From positions 310,001-374,000 of the forward strand of contig CANTFK010000020.1 of assembly GCA_947646735.1 (NCBI GenBank): 64,000 nt of DNA. Direction: 5' to 3'. Within the stretch, counting starts at the first letter, position 1, and the number at the start of each line of letters is the position of its first letter. The notes under the pieces are model-generated. The model had not been told where the DNA came from. It saw only the letters and a list, made by a program, of their open reading frames with translations, and did not search any database. Origin of the DNA: Peronospora farinosa (lineage: Eukaryota; Oomycota; Peronosporomycetes; Peronosporales; Peronosporaceae). Below are positions 10,716 to 22,218 of this stretch, piece by piece. Both the position numbers and the translations under genes were made by a program.

Positions 10716-11393
10716 TTAATTCTTGCCACGCGTCGCCGTTTCGAGACCACGTGGCTCTTGCTCCATGCTGCGCGCTCGGGCCTGGAGTAGCGCCGCTCCA
10801 GTAGAGCCTAGGGGTATCCTAGTGACCGACCCAGTTGAGGACGATCCTGGGGACCACGGAGCTGCTTCCCTCTGGCCGCTTGGCATCGGGTGTAGGGATG
10901 GGTCTTGATTCGCCCCTGGGCGGCAGGCGGCTCCGTACATGTGGGGATCCACCGTGATGTCTTGAAGCGTCATCTGGCTGTCCTTGGACCGTGTTTGTGT
11001 GGGTGTCGTCAGAGGTGGGTGTTCCTTTGCTGGCGTGGTACCCACTAGGATCGACAGACGCTTGTGTATATGCTCTAACGTTTTTGTGATTCTGTCGAAT
11101 CCCAGGGATAGCAGGTCGTCCGGGTCGAACCGTCCTGCGACCATGTTCGCTTCACGGAGAAGGGTGACCAGCGCTGTGATCGCGTCCGTGACGGTTTGCA
11201 GCCGTGGTAGGGTCGACACCGGCCCAGTGAGTTGACCCAGCTGCCGGACCTCCAGGGTCTTCGCGACGGAGTCGCTCTCCAGGAACGCGTTCAGCTTGCG
11301 TTGGTGGTAGGCCCTCGTGACATCAGCGTCTGTCCATGATGCCATTTCTGACTTCTCGGGACCTATCGACTTGGTGTTTTCGGGAGCGTTCAT
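10716..11393 (-). CDS. ORF1 upstream of gag in element B
   Basis: This 225-residue frame has the same phase as gag, ending 22 bp before the gag ATG. It has helical stretches (LEVRQLGQLTGPV, VTALVTLLREANMV) and a Pro/Ser-rich tail. A decayed homologue in element E at 39576-39767 (ALSGPMSTPGKAS, RKLLREAGVTL) shows that it is a real conserved part of the family. It may be the Gag N-terminus cut off by one stop, or a separate leader protein. I recognise no domain. Confidence 0.7.
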   Translation of the reverse strand: MNAPENTKSIGPEKSEMASWTDADVTRAYHQRKLNAFLESDSVAKTLEVRQLGQLTGPVSTLPRLQTVTDAITALVTLLREANMVAGRFDPDDLLSLGFDRITKTLEHIHKRLSILVGTTPAKEHPPLTTPTQTRSKDSQMTLQDITVDPHMYGAACRPGANQDPSLHPMPSGQREAAPWSPGSSSTGSVTRIPLGSTGAALLQARARSMEQEPRGLETATRGKN

Positions 11394-11735
11394 CCGGAAC
11401 TTGGTCGCCTTGGATTGCGCGATCTTTGTTTGTTGTTTGTTTGGGGACCTTGCATCTCGGTTTTCACCGTCGGCTGATGGTCCTCTGGATCATGATAGGC
11501 ATCATGACCCAAGGTGTCCTCAACGAGGACATAGGGAGGGTATTTAGGTTTCTCTTAAATAAGTTCAACCTCGACCATGTTGACAGGGCCCTTCCCAAGG
11601 TCCGGTCGGCCCTTCGATCATTTTTTGTTTTCTTCTTGAGTCACTGGCGATCGGTCTTCCAGTCTTGTGCTCCTTCTTGACATGAACATCTTTATCGTCT
11701 TGGAACTCGCGGTGAAATCCCGCGTCTTCCGAAGA

Positions 11736-11752
11736 TCAGGGCACGCGCACCA
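11736..11752 (-). other. Candidate primer-binding site of element B
   Basis: On the minus strand TGGTGCGCGTGCCCTGA begins just inside the LTR end. It starts with TGG, the complement of a tRNA CCA end, and differs from the A/C/D site, so another tRNA is used. Confidence 0.5.
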
Positions 11753-11753
11753 T

Positions 11754-12896
11754 TGTGGTGGAGTGGGTTCTCAAAATTGTATGATGAGACCCCAAACCAC
11801 TCACTGTGACGGACTGCCGACTGTCGGAGGGAGTACCCCGATGCCGCGTATGAACCTTCTTTCACCTTGTGTACCCGTCGGCTGGCGGGTTGCACTCTTT
11901 GGAGGACTTGGTGAAGATGTAGACGTCTACCTTGAGGGAGGTAGACCTGGGGGGGGCCTCGAGTGGATATGCTTCACTCGGTGGGCCGGTAGGTGGCATC
12001 TCGATCGACCTTGTCGAGAGTGGACTTAGAGCCAAATTCTTCAGGGCGCTTATCCCTGGACTTTTCCTTCTGTTTCAGGGGTATCAACCACCTGACCTTT
12101 ACGTTGCTCCCGGACCTTGAGGTGAGGGAGACCGCTTCTGATAGCGGGTCTTGGGGGGTGTTGCTACTCGAACGAGCTCACAGGCCAAATATATCCTGGA
12201 GCTCTATTCGCACTTGAACTTCGCTACACAACTGTCTTCGACGGGGGGCCAAAGTATATCCCTTCCCGGAACAGTGAGTAACTTAGAGCAAGTTCTTCTT
12301 GGTGACGGAGTCGTGCCACGTAGATCGCAAATTGAGTAGTAGTATTTAATATAGTCCTATCCTTTTTACTCCTTTACTCTATCCTTGCCTGAAGTTCTGA
12401 TTCCTTGCGTCGACTAGTATGATCCTTGTATTAACTGGTCCGGAGTGGCTGAACCTCGAGGGGCCGAGGTCGACCAATGAGGGATCCAGGTCGACCAATG
12501 AGGGACCCAGATCTACCAATGAGGGATCGGGTCTACCGATGAGGGACCCAGGTCGACCTATGAGGGACCCGGGTCTACCAACGAGGAGCCAGGTCGATCA
12601 ATGAAGGGACCGGGTCAACCTACGAGGGACCCAGGTCGACCTATGAGGGACCCGGGTCTACCAACGAGGGGCCAGGTAGATCAATGAAGGGCCATGATCA
12701 ACTCCCTTTGGTACCGGTTAACCGGTATCCTGATACTGATTTTTTCTTCGGTGGGTCCTGCGGATTGTTCTCCACCAACGGTCGCTCCCCTTCGAGGCCC
12801 CTGTCTCTCTGGTCCCCTGTCCCTGACCCACGGTCTACACTCCGAATCCAACTGGATTCTGGGACCTCCACATCACAAAAACAGCACTTCATCACA
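11754..12896 (-). repeat. 5' LTR of element B
   Basis: It is 1143 bp, with termini TGTGGTGG and ATCACA on the plus strand. It pairs with the solo LTR at 1601-2859 and more distantly with the E LTR, whose first 50 bases and the ACCTTGTGTACCCGTCGG block align. It contains a 19-21 bp minisatellite at 12458-12690. Confidence 0.88.
12458..12690. repeat. Minisatellite in element B 5' LTR
   Basis: It is the same 19-21 bp unit family as at 2338-2655, here in about 11 copies with a different order of variants. Confidence 0.8.
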
Positions 12897-15353
12897 GGTA
12901 CACATGGAGTACGAGCAGACCCAGAAAAGGTTTAGGATGTAAAGGAATGGCCAGTCCCACGTCATGTGAAGGATCTGCGCCAATTCCTTGGGCTCGCTAA
13001 TTACTTGCATAAGTACAGCAAGAATTATGCGGGGCAAACTAAGCCATTGTCTGATCTTTTAAAAATCGATACAGTCGAAGGAGCAAGAAGATGCGTTCAC
13101 TTCAGTGAAGCAATCTCTTGTAGAGGCACCGGTCTTGGCATTGCCAGACGCGGATAAGCCCTTTAGCGTCGTCTGCGATGCAAGAAATTTTGCAATCGGC
13201 AGCGCGCTCATGCAGAAGGATGACAACGGCGTTGACCATGTCATATCGTATCAGTCTCGGCTTTTAAAAGCTGCCGAGCTGAATTACCGTGTGCATGACA
13301 AGGAGATACTTTTAATTAAGTATGCTCTTGTGAAGTTTCGTGTGCACCTCTTGGGCACCAAACCTTTTGTGGTTTATACGGATGATGCATCACTGCGGAC
13401 CGCTATAAATTCACCTCACATCTCACCTAGGATGGCGAGATGGCTAACATTCTTCGTTGTATTTATTTCCGAAGCTGAATAGAAGCCGGGTAAGTCGAAT
13501 GTCATGGCTGGCGCTTTATCGCGAAAAGACCAGACTTCTAGGCAAGAAACCAGGAAAGTGTGTCTCGTGCGAAAGCACAAGTTGATTCGTCAACATTGGC
13601 AGACATGAAGGCCTACCATGTGACGAGCTCAATGGCCTCCGATATAAAGGAGTGCTACAGTCAGGACGAACATTGTCGCCTGCTGTTGGATCATTTTGGT
13701 GGACGAAAGGTTACCCTTCCGTCGCACCTCAAAGCGAAGTTAAATCGCTTTAGCTACAGTGATGGCCTGTTATGGCATCAACTGTCACCCTGTGATCCCT
13801 TGAGAATCTATGTCCCTCATGACACAGATCTCAAGCTGATGATACTTCACGAGTGCCATGATGCGCCATCTAGTGGGCATCTGGGCCGTGAAAAGACATT
13901 CTTACGAGTGTCAAAGGAATTTTGGTGGCCCCACCTATATCGGTGGGTATTCGCTCTTGTGAAGAGTGTCAGCGCATAAAGCCTGCACCTTCAAACAGTG
14001 CGCCACTGAAGCCACTGCCGGTTCCTACTGAATGTTGGAAGTCGGTCAGTTTGGACTTCATGTTTGGCTTACCGCCTGACCATAAAGGCAGGACGGGGCT
14101 CGTCGTCTTTGTAGACAGACTGAGCAAGATGGTGCATTTGGCACCATGTAGCACCAAGATCTCAGGAAAAGAGGCTGCCCTCTTGTTCCTGGATCACGTG
14201 TATCGACTACACGGGATGCCCGAGTCCATAGTATCGGACCGGGATCCGCGTTTTACGTCGGGTTTTTGGCGACATGTATTTAAGCTGCTGGGTAGCAAGC
14301 TCCACATGTCAACCGCTGATCATCCCCAGACCGATGGCCAAACAGAACAGGCCAATCGAGTCGTGGCGGATGTGTTGCGTACAGTAGCGACTCCTAAAGA
14401 ATGGAGCAAGCAATTGCCATTCGTGGAGTTCGCTATCAATTACAGTGTTTACTCCAGTACGGGTGAAACACCGTTTCCTTAAACGGACTGCGCCATCCTC
14501 GGACGCCAGTCTCGTTTGTGCGCAGGCCGAGTCTTAGTGGGGGGTACCCTCCCTTCGCTCGGTGCTAATGCCAAAGAGGTTCAAAACTGCCGTAGTGGCA
14601 CTGATAATGTAACAGTGGTCGCGACACCTATAGGTGTCAATAAGGAGGCACGTCAAGAAATGCCTGTGCTCCTTGACGATGACACTATCGTGTTATCAAC
14701 AGCGTCGACCCATGAACGACCTCTTGGAGTGTCCTAGGCGAGCTGGATGCTAAAAGCGTGAGTGAAGCTGAGCGCTTTGTGATGAGCGATTATCCATCAC
14801 ACGTAAAGTCCGTGACGCGATGGCAAGCGCACAGGACAAGCAAAAACAATATGCCGACCAACATGGTCGCAAGAACAATGAACACTTTAGTGTTGGGGAC
14901 AAAGTGATATTAAGTGCTGCTACCCTACCTAAAAATGCAATTTCTGTACTACCTGTTGGTACTACTAAGCTATTGCCCCGATTCATTGGGCCATTTACGG
15001 TGGTCGGGGAGGTTAGAGACCTAAATTATAGGCTCACTCTCCCACCTTATATGAAGACGCACCCCGTATTTTACGTGGGTCGTCTGAAACGGTATGTTGA
15101 TCCAGAAGAGATCACATATCCACATCAGTCTAACAAGACCGATGGTGACGTCGACTGTGAGTCGAGCGTCGTTGCCGATCAGGCGACGGGGAAGGTGAAC
15201 GACTTCCCGTATATGAGACAGGCGACAGAGGAATCGTCGATCGAGGAGGATTCCGCGTTTGACGTGGGTCTCTCATCACCAGTCGCTCATGCATGTCCAA
15301 ACGGAGTTTTATGCGGTCGTACCCCTGACGTTTCCTCTTTTTACAGCGCGTAG
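12897..15353 (+). pseudogene. pol: RT thumb, RNase H and integrase of element A
   Basis: It resumes at HGVRADPEK and LRQFLGLANYLHKY (RT thumb), then RNase H (VVCDARNFAIGSALMQ, with catalytic-type D; HDKEILLIKYAL; VVYTDDASLRTA). Integrase follows with the zinc-binding H-H-C-C (HECHDAPSSGHLGREK, then CEECQRIK). Its catalytic core has D in LDFMFGLPPD, D in VSDRDPRF and the QTEQANR block. The GPY/F-type C-terminus reads LLPRFIGPFTVV and FYVGRLKRY. Stops or shifts occur near 12942, 13090, 13480, 13940 and 14480. No chromodomain is visible at its end. Confidence 0.85.
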
Positions 15354-16614
15354 ATCCAAAATTAGTCGCGAGACTTGACTCGAAAGATCCGCATCCTCTT
15401 TCTTCATCGCAGCAATCTCCGCCTGCGACTGAACGACAACAGGATAGGCAGTCGCGAATATTTGGGCGTAATCGCCGCTCCTATCGCGAGCCACCTGTGT
15501 TGGAGGATGCGAGAGGGAACAAGTGCCCCGTTGGAAGGCTAATGTCCCACCGCCATGTGAATAAAAAGCTTCAGATCCTTGTCCAGTAAAAGGGATACTC
15601 GAAAAGCTTTGACTCTTGGGACCCGGTTGACGCGTTGCGTGTCGACGTGCCTGGGCTGGTGGCTGCTTACAAGCAAAAGCACCAGCTGCATTCGCTCTGC
15701 TAGGTCCTGATGGACTAGCAGGGGAAGCGTAGCGAGAAGGAGTAGGGGGTTTGTTATCACCCTGTATTATCCTTGCACGCGTCATAGCGAAGCTGATTCG
15801 CTGCAACCGCTGATTAACTGCATCTACATGCGGTGTAACACGGCGCAGGAACTATTCCTCGTATTCGTCGGTTGTTTCATTCGAACGCAACACGACGGGG
15901 ATAAGAAAGCACGACCTAGTGCTTTGCCCTGACTTTTCCACCATGAAAAGATGCTAAAAAGTTTATTAGCGTCAAAAGTGGCACGCTCTAGGAGCGTCGC
16001 ACTATTTAATAGCCAGCGTGGTCACTTGGATGGTGGTGGCATCGTTGGCAAACCATCACTCACGTAGCCACCCTCGCGACGGCGAGCTAGTGAGTCCGAC
16101 TGTGAAGTCGAAGGGGCTTTTTGCTCACCCTCGCCTAAGCCTGACTATCCATTGTGGATCGTCAAGACATCAGACGTAGAATTAACAGGGGCAGACGATT
16201 TAAAATCGACGACCTGCTGTTGAGCCGCGGCTGTTTATTTTGAAGAAGCGCGCTCAGTTATGGTCGCTGCGCTCGTTGGCGCAGACGACGAGGCATGACC
16301 CTCACTGTCAGGAAGTATGGAAGCTTCCTGAAGGTTGGGTGTCTCAAATGATGAGGACCAATGTACCATTAACGCACTGTGCTCATAAACACTTAGAGGC
16401 GATGGCAGTGAAGTACTCTCATGGTAGTCGACAATGAGAGACGGATCATCATCCACACTATAGTGGTGTTCGCTGCTGACAAGATCACATTAAATGCCGG
16501 CGTCGCCACGAGACAATGAGCGACGCCTGCGAGTTATCGCGGCGCGTTCGTTCTGTGCTAATCTGCATGGGCGCCTTTGCAGGCGACCCATCAGCCTTAC
16601 CACGTTGCTTTGGC
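15309..16614 (-). pseudogene. Antisense ORF of element A, broken
   Basis: Read against the element, a coding-like frame starts at an ATG near 16612 (MPKQRGKADG, then STERTRRDNSQ). It continues with acidic VDDDPSLIVDYHE (16456-16235) and a Ser/Pro-rich part. It ends in the frame open at 15806-15309: MTRARIIQG, a Ser/Pro/Ala-rich stretch and a coiled-coil-like tail (AEIAAMKKEDADLSSQVSRL). Frame breaks separate the three pieces. It starts about 60 bp inside the 3' LTR and ends overlapping the last 45 bp of sense integrase. The position matches antisense frames in C, D and E, but the sequence is not obviously related. The function is unknown. Confidence 0.6.
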
Positions 16615-16655
16615 ATCTCTAATTTGCGATGTTTTACAAAATTGTAAAATCGTTC

Positions 16656-16670
16656 TGAAGAGGGGGATGG
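16656..16670 (+). other. Polypurine tract of element A
   Basis: GAAGAGGGGGATGG sits directly before the 3' LTR, like AAGAGGGGGATGA before the C 3' LTR. It would prime plus-strand DNA. Confidence 0.7.
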
Positions 16671-17274
16671 TATAACGGGCCAGTAGTTACACGAGTCCGT
16701 TAAGTATATGATACTTAGCGGGGAGGTCTAAAAAAGGTACTTGGTACCTTAGACTTTCCTTTTGGGTGAGGCAGATCAATGTGACCCACCCTTTCAAATG
16801 TGATATCCATTTATGGGATCACATTCGACGGGGATGACGTCCAGTTCGGACTAAGCGTCATTACTACGTCACAGACGGACGTCATCAGCGAGCTTAAATA
16901 TATATAAGCTCTTACGTAAAGATACGCTTCCAAAAAGACGCATATCTGATCTTTACAAAAAAACCAATCGGTAGTTAGAATTATATTAAATGAATTTTCT
17001 ATCACATATAAGTCAGTCTTTAATTTCATAACTACTGCTTACTGCACAGTAGAAGCTTCAAGCTTCTTCATGTAGCAACAGAAGCACTTGCTTAACAGTT
17101 CGTTGCGCGGTTCGCTTCGGCGACCGGAAACCGTTGGTGCGACCGCTTAAGCGGTCTAACCAAATTTTCCACCACCGCGCACGGAGGTTAGACGGTTCAA
17201 CCGCTTCCTTACGTACTTGAAGGCGTGTGCTAGAGTAGAACGTCGTAAATTCTTTCGAAGTGCCCGTCAATGCA
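16671..17274 (+). repeat. 3' LTR of element A
   Basis: It aligns with 2881-3438, sharing the GTGACCCACCC, ACGTCATCA and GAGCT...TATATA blocks, but is diverged and slightly longer, ending near AATGCA. The open frame on the minus strand across it is a shadow. Confidence 0.8.
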
Positions 17275-18188
17275 TATCGGCTATAGCACCCATGAAATAT
17301 TCCACAACCTTGACTTTTATAAAGGTACAATAAGACCACGAAAAAGGGTAAGAAGCCGATTGGAGTGGATAGAGTGGGTGGGGCATAACAGATGAACCAT
17401 TTGAGCTGGTTGTAGCGCCGCAAATTTTTTATGGCACGTCCGTTACGTCTTCGCCAGCGCAAAAGCTTAGAATGCTCGGCGGATTGACGAATTTCTTTTT
17501 GTTAAGTTTGGTGTGGTGGTGTGGTGTTGCGTTTTGTTAATTAAACAAAAGTTATGGTGTGGTGAAAATAGCAATTCCCTATATATGTATAGGAAGAACC
17601 ATCCTATTCTACTGTTACCACTTCATGCTTCAAGTAGGGAAGAAATAGAAAAACGAGTTCGTAATAGCTAGTTACAATGGATACATGTAGGTGGTCTCCA
17701 TGCGTTACTCTTTACGCTCTCCACGTCTCCAGCCTTATTTTTCGTGATGTGCCTATTCTTGTCAGCTCTTGTTACTCTGCCCCTCATCTTCCAGCCATCG
17801 CGATGTAGCGTCATTCTTCCACAATGATTGGGCTCATAACCTGTCACACTTATCACTGCGCAATGGAGTGTCGTTTTTCTGTAGGGTGAACAATACAGAG
17901 TAAGGATAGAGAACACGAAACACTTGATTCCCACTGAGCAACTTTGGGATTGAGGAGGGCAAACCTCGTAGGTGACAACCCCCTCTGTTAGACTAGACTA
18001 CAGTAGATACCAACAGGTATACCTCAACTGACAACGGTAACGATGCGTCCCAGCATCATTCGACTAACTGTTCAGTGTCCCACCTAGAATCACGGACACG
18101 ACATCTTGTACTTCGTCACATCGTCACACTCCCACTTCGTTGTCTCTGATGTCTTGTGATGTGGTAGTCGTAGGAACTAATACAATAT
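17275..18188. other. No gene recognised between A and the Copia scrap
   Basis: The DNA is mixed, with a TGG/TG-rich patch near 17508-17560. It probably contains decayed Copia sequence belonging to fragment G. I found no domain or RNA gene. Confidence 0.4.
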
Positions 18189-18494
18189 TTAACATATGCC
18201 GTAACTTCTTAAATTGCGTAGGGCCAAGAGGCTTTGTGAGATATCTGCCAGCATGTCTTCTGACGGGCAGTATACCAAAGCAAACTCGTCGTTCTCCACA
18301 TAATCTCTTATCTTGTGGTACTTGAGATCTACACTCTTCACTTTGTAGTCCCCTGTGTTTGCTTCGATCACCTTTATAGCCGCTTGATTATCTTCATATA
18401 GAATAGTTCTTTTGCGACTCACCCCAAGCTCTTTACACATATTGTGCGTCCTTGGGATATTTACAGACCTTGAGAGACAAAGAAACAGTACCAC
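18189..18494 (-). pseudogene. Copia RNase H fragment (element G)
   Basis: The open frame reads as the end of a Ty1/Copia RNase H: CKELGVSRKRTILYEDNQAA, then the VKSVDLKYHKIRDYV and LVYCPSEDMLADI blocks. It differs from the RNase H of element F, so it is a separate older insertion, kept only as this scrap next to the F LTR. Confidence 0.8.
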
Positions 18495-18549
18495 TTACGC
18501 GGAGTGCGTTAAAGGGATCGGCTACCATATTTTAGTCGCAAGTTTCTCC

Positions 18550-18773
18550 TGTAGGCTTTATACGTATGGCAGTAGGAGGCAGTGGATGAACAATAGGATT
18601 TTGTATTCAAACTTAATGTATTTTCTTTAACTGCTGTGTTTTCCAAAGCTATCCAAATCACTTATCTTGCCCCCCAAGCAGCTGCTCAGCCCCCAATTAA
18701 ACTATGACGCTAATCGAAACATTGCGCCATTACTCCAACCAACCGAATTGTAAATCTCTCGCTTTCCTTTACT
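18550..18773 (-). repeat. 3' LTR of Copia F
   Basis: It begins TGTAGGCTTTATACG and aligns with 50691-50902 along its length (CAGGATTTTGTATTCAAA, GGCGCTAATCGAAACATCGC). It is moderately diverged and about 220 bp long. Confidence 0.8.
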
Positions 18774-18849
18774 CCTCCTCGGGTGCGTCTCCGTTTTCGT
18801 CCTTTCTCTCTTCCTCTCTCTTCTTCTATTTCCATCTCTTCTCCGACCT

Positions 18850-21058
18850 TAAGCGCCCTCGATCGTCTCAAGGTGACGCGCAAGAGGTCGCGCATACTGG
18901 CGAGCTTCATCGCATTTAACGCCTTATTTATCGAGTCGGCCAGCATCTCCGGACGAAGCCCGCGGCGGTTAACACGCGCCGAGAGAAGTCGCACAGGAAT
19001 GTGTGCTGCACATCGACGTGCTTCGCCTTTGAGCGACGACGACTCGCCCGAGATCTGCTAATTGCCGCCTGATTGTCCACGCGCAACTGAATCGGCAGCG
19101 CTGGATCGATGCCCACCTCGCGCATCATCTCCTGCAAGACCTCGCTCTCGACGACGAAATCAGCTTCCATCGAAAACAGCGACACGCCGCCCTGTTTGCG
19201 CGTGCTTCAGCTGACTGCCATGCCGTACAAACGCACCACTCCTCCCTTCACCGATCTTCTGTCCACCTTGTCAGCAGTAAAGCCCGCATCGCTAAACCTC
19301 TCGAATTGTGTGGCGCACCTCTTTCGAGAGATGACGCCATCACAATTTTCATCGTCGCTGTTCCTTTTAGGTAGCGCGCGATGCGCTTTGCCAGATTCCA
19401 GTACAGTAAACGTGGTGTTTGCATCTTCCGCGTCGCCTTATGGACCGGCGAATGTCCACGCTCGTGTGGGTGTCCTACCACACGAGCGATCCGACCGGCG
19501 ACTGGAACTCGCGCACAGTCGGTCCCGCCCGCTCGCGCGCTTGCCTTCTCGAGGAGTTCTGTGGCCCGCTTTGACCTCATACCAATCATCTTCGATTGGC
19601 GTGCGCGTCGAGTTTGCGTCGGCCATCCCATTGCCGCGCAGGAGATCACCTATCGCCTTCTCTTGATTTCAGCGTGTAGCCGCCTTCTTTGTCGAGCTCT
19701 ACGCGCATCTACATAAACTTACTCACACCTCCGTGCTCCTTGATCGATATCGACGCCAAGCTGTCAAAGAACCTCTCGACTGCTGCCGTGCTCGTCGCAG
19801 TGTCGGGGAGATCGTCTACATAGACACCAACGACGCTCAGTTTTCGACGTCTCGCTTCCAGTACAGGCACATGTCGCTTTTGCAGCGCGCAAACCCATCG
19901 TCAGACAGTTTGGTATGTAGCAGCTGTCTCCATAGCCTACCTGCCTGCTTGAGTCCGCACAGGCTATTAAGCAGCTCCAGCACAAGCTCGCTCGCGCTCG
20001 CAGTGTCTCCTCCGACCCGCTCATCCCGCGCGTAGCTGCAGGAAGATCCGCAGATGAGGCTTCTTGCGCGCCTTCCCAATGGGTGTTGGGGATGTCACAG
20101 TGCTTTGCAGGCACACACCACGTAGCGGCGCGCCAGGATCACTTTTACCGTCGACAGGTCCATTACAGCGTCGAAGGTGAGCGTGTAGCCGACGCAGAGC
20201 ACCTGCTCACTGCCGCAAGCGAGCAGATGCGCTTTCAGTCTCTCGAGGTCGCCACGCGCATCCGTCTTGTCTTTTAGACTCAGTTATTGTTCCGAGCACT
20301 CGTCCCAGGCGCGCTTTTGACGACTGTCCACACGTCATTTTGTTGAACCTCGGATATCTCCTCCTCCATCGCCTTCTCCCATCCGTCGCGCTTGCCACTG
20401 GTTTGCCATAATTTAGTGGATCGCGTTTAAAAGCTGCGCTCACCACTTTGACACCTCCAGATAACTCATCCTGTCGAGCAGCTGCTTGCGCGCGCCATGA
20501 CGCGCCACGCATTCCGTGCGCTGAACGAGTCCACGGCTTCGCGCTTGTTTTCCGAGCCGCATCACTTTCTTCTGCGCTCTCAGCTGTCGCTGACCTCGCT
20601 GCTCCTACCGATGATGCTGGATCCCCGGAGTCGTCCATTTGTTCGTCCACTCGTTGGTCCGCGTCCATCGCGCGCTGGAGCTGCGCGTTATGCGCTTCGG
20701 ACAGCGTTTCGATGTTCTTCACGTGTTGCGTCACGATCACCTTGTTCTCTCTCGGGAGAAGGACCTTGTAGCCCTTTGTCTCCGCGCTGACGCTGACAAC
20801 GATACCGCGCTGAGGATGATGCTGCAGGGAGTTTTTGCGCAGGTAGCGATATACACTGCATGGCGACCCGAAGAAAACGATGCCGTGCAGATCCGAAATT
20901 TTTACGGTCAGCACCTCGATAGGAAACTCTCTTTTCGCGTTCTTCCGCGTCGGACTCCGATTCGAGATGTGCAAGGAGTATTGCACCGCGTCTCCCCAGT
21001 ACTGCAGCGTCAGCGCGCATGCGAACATCATGCTGTGCGCGAGGTTCAGCACCATCCT
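18850..21058 (-). pseudogene. pol: Integrase end, RT and RNase H of Copia F
   Basis: It starts with the integrase end (QYWGDAVQYSLHISNRSPT, FGSPCSVYR). RT is present as LNSLCGLKQAGRLWRQLLH and a YVDD catalytic box (VGVYVDDLPDT) near 19815. RNase H has SMEADFVVESE, LRVDNQAAIS and SKAKHVDVQH, ending in KALNAMKLASMRDLLRV. The pieces lie in several frames, so at least four frameshifts separate them. Confidence 0.82.
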
Positions 21059-22129
21059 GTAATGAAGTGTATTCCACATAATTGCTGATGTGATTCCGAC
21101 TCTCCACTGGCGTCCGGACTACCGACTAAAGGAGGTGTTACCCCGATTTCGTGTGCAAAGCCTTCCTCACCTTGTGTACCCGTCGGTTGGGTGGGTTGCA
21201 CTCTTCTCGGTGGACTTGAGTCGATGCTGATCCGAATTGTGTCAGGGATAGGGGGTTTTAGCGATCGTGCGGAAAGCTTCACACGACCGACCAATTACTT
21301 GTTTGTTGATCTTCCCAATAGTCCAATATGGCGAAGCTTGAATCTTCTGACCACTTGAGCAGAACCTTCTGACCACTTGAGCAGAACCTTCCGACCACTT
21401 GATCCATCCTGCACTTGCTTGCCTTGCCTTTACTTGCTATTCCTGCTTTCGATCGCAGTTGATTTTCTGTGTTGAGATTTCCTTCGCCTGGCCAAAACAA
21501 TCTAGGGTGCACTTGTAATTGATATTCTAGGCGTCTGGAGGCCAAATATCCTGCCCGGAATAGAGAAGTCGACACGTGTATTTTAAAGCAAATTGAACTC
21601 TGTTTAATGTTAACCAATCAAATACCAAAACCTATGATCTTGCCTATCTGTAGCTCAGGACCTACTGCCACGCGTCGCCTTCTTGAAAATAAATCAGATT
21701 TCGCTATGTGGTCCACGTTAGCTGCCGTCGTGATCTCGTCGATCCGGATTTCAGATCGAGGTTACGGATCGATCCGTAACTGGTTACGTATCGCGATCCA
21801 CATTTCGGATCGAGGTTACTGATCTGTCGATCCGTCAATCCGTCAATCCGGATTTGTCGATCCGGATTTGTCGATCTGTCGGTCCGTCGTTCCGTCGATC
21901 CGGATTTGTCGATCTGTCGGTCCGTCGTTCCGTCGATCCGGATTTGTCAGAATGTGACTGTGGTGTGTGGCCCACACCCGATATACCTTTATCGGAATTT
22001 TGTGTTCCTGATCCTGTTGACCCCTCTTCCAACCGTATCGTACAGCTTATTGGCCAATACGAGAGCGGGATTTTGTCAACAGTGTTCACTTGATCGATCC
22101 ATTTCAGACCTCCGGATCGCTTTACCACA
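21059..22129 (-). repeat. 3' LTR of element E
   Basis: It starts TGTAATGAAG and ends ACCACA. The first 50 bases align with the start of the B LTR, and the CACCTTGTGTACCCGTCGG block is shared. Inside are three 22-bp units (CAGAACCTTCTGACCACTTGA type, 21343-21401) and a CGATCC/GGATTTGTCGATC array at 21826-21950, including a 38-bp direct duplication. Confidence 0.85.
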
Positions 22130-22218
22130 GCCGTTCCCTGCACTTATTACCTGCATACAGTGTTGGTGATCCGTGCATCTCGTAATTAGCTCCAACCTTT
22201 TACTCTACGTCCGACCTT

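Larger units (their letters stand above)
6069..12896 (-). mobile_element. Gypsy element B with second RNase H, 3'-truncated
   Basis: It is transcribed leftwards: 5' LTR (11754-12896), small ORF1, gag, protease, linker, RT, RNase H and the start of a second RNase H. Integrase, 3' region and 3' LTR are absent. The right end joins element A exactly after the LTR terminus CACA. The left end stops inside coding sequence with no LTR, so a deletion removed B's 3' part together with adjacent RT of A. All non-protease ORFs share one frame and show only a few nonsense codons, so B is much younger than A. Confidence 0.88.
2881..17274 (+). mobile_element. Gypsy element A, old and split by element B
   Basis: This is a Ty3/Gypsy-type element in the order gag, protease, reverse transcriptase, RNase H, integrase. 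Its first half is 2881 to about 6068 and its second half 12897-17274; the middle is element B. Roughly 0.5 kb of the RT core, between the KATGG motif and GVRADPEK, is missing at the junction. The LTRs (558 and about 604 bp) are clearly diverged and all frames carry stops or shifts, so this is the oldest recognisable element here and is dead. Flanks ATACC on the left and ATATC on the right (if the LTR ends one base earlier) may be a decayed 5-bp target duplication. Confidence 0.85.

Noticed and set aside
17058..17462. 134-codon minus frame
   Set aside because: Overlaps the 3' LTR of element A and has no domain; a chance frame.
21607..22169. Open frames in the E LTR (also 47819-48305)
   Set aside because: Arise from the CGATCC-type repeats in the LTR; the same frames recur in both LTR copies.
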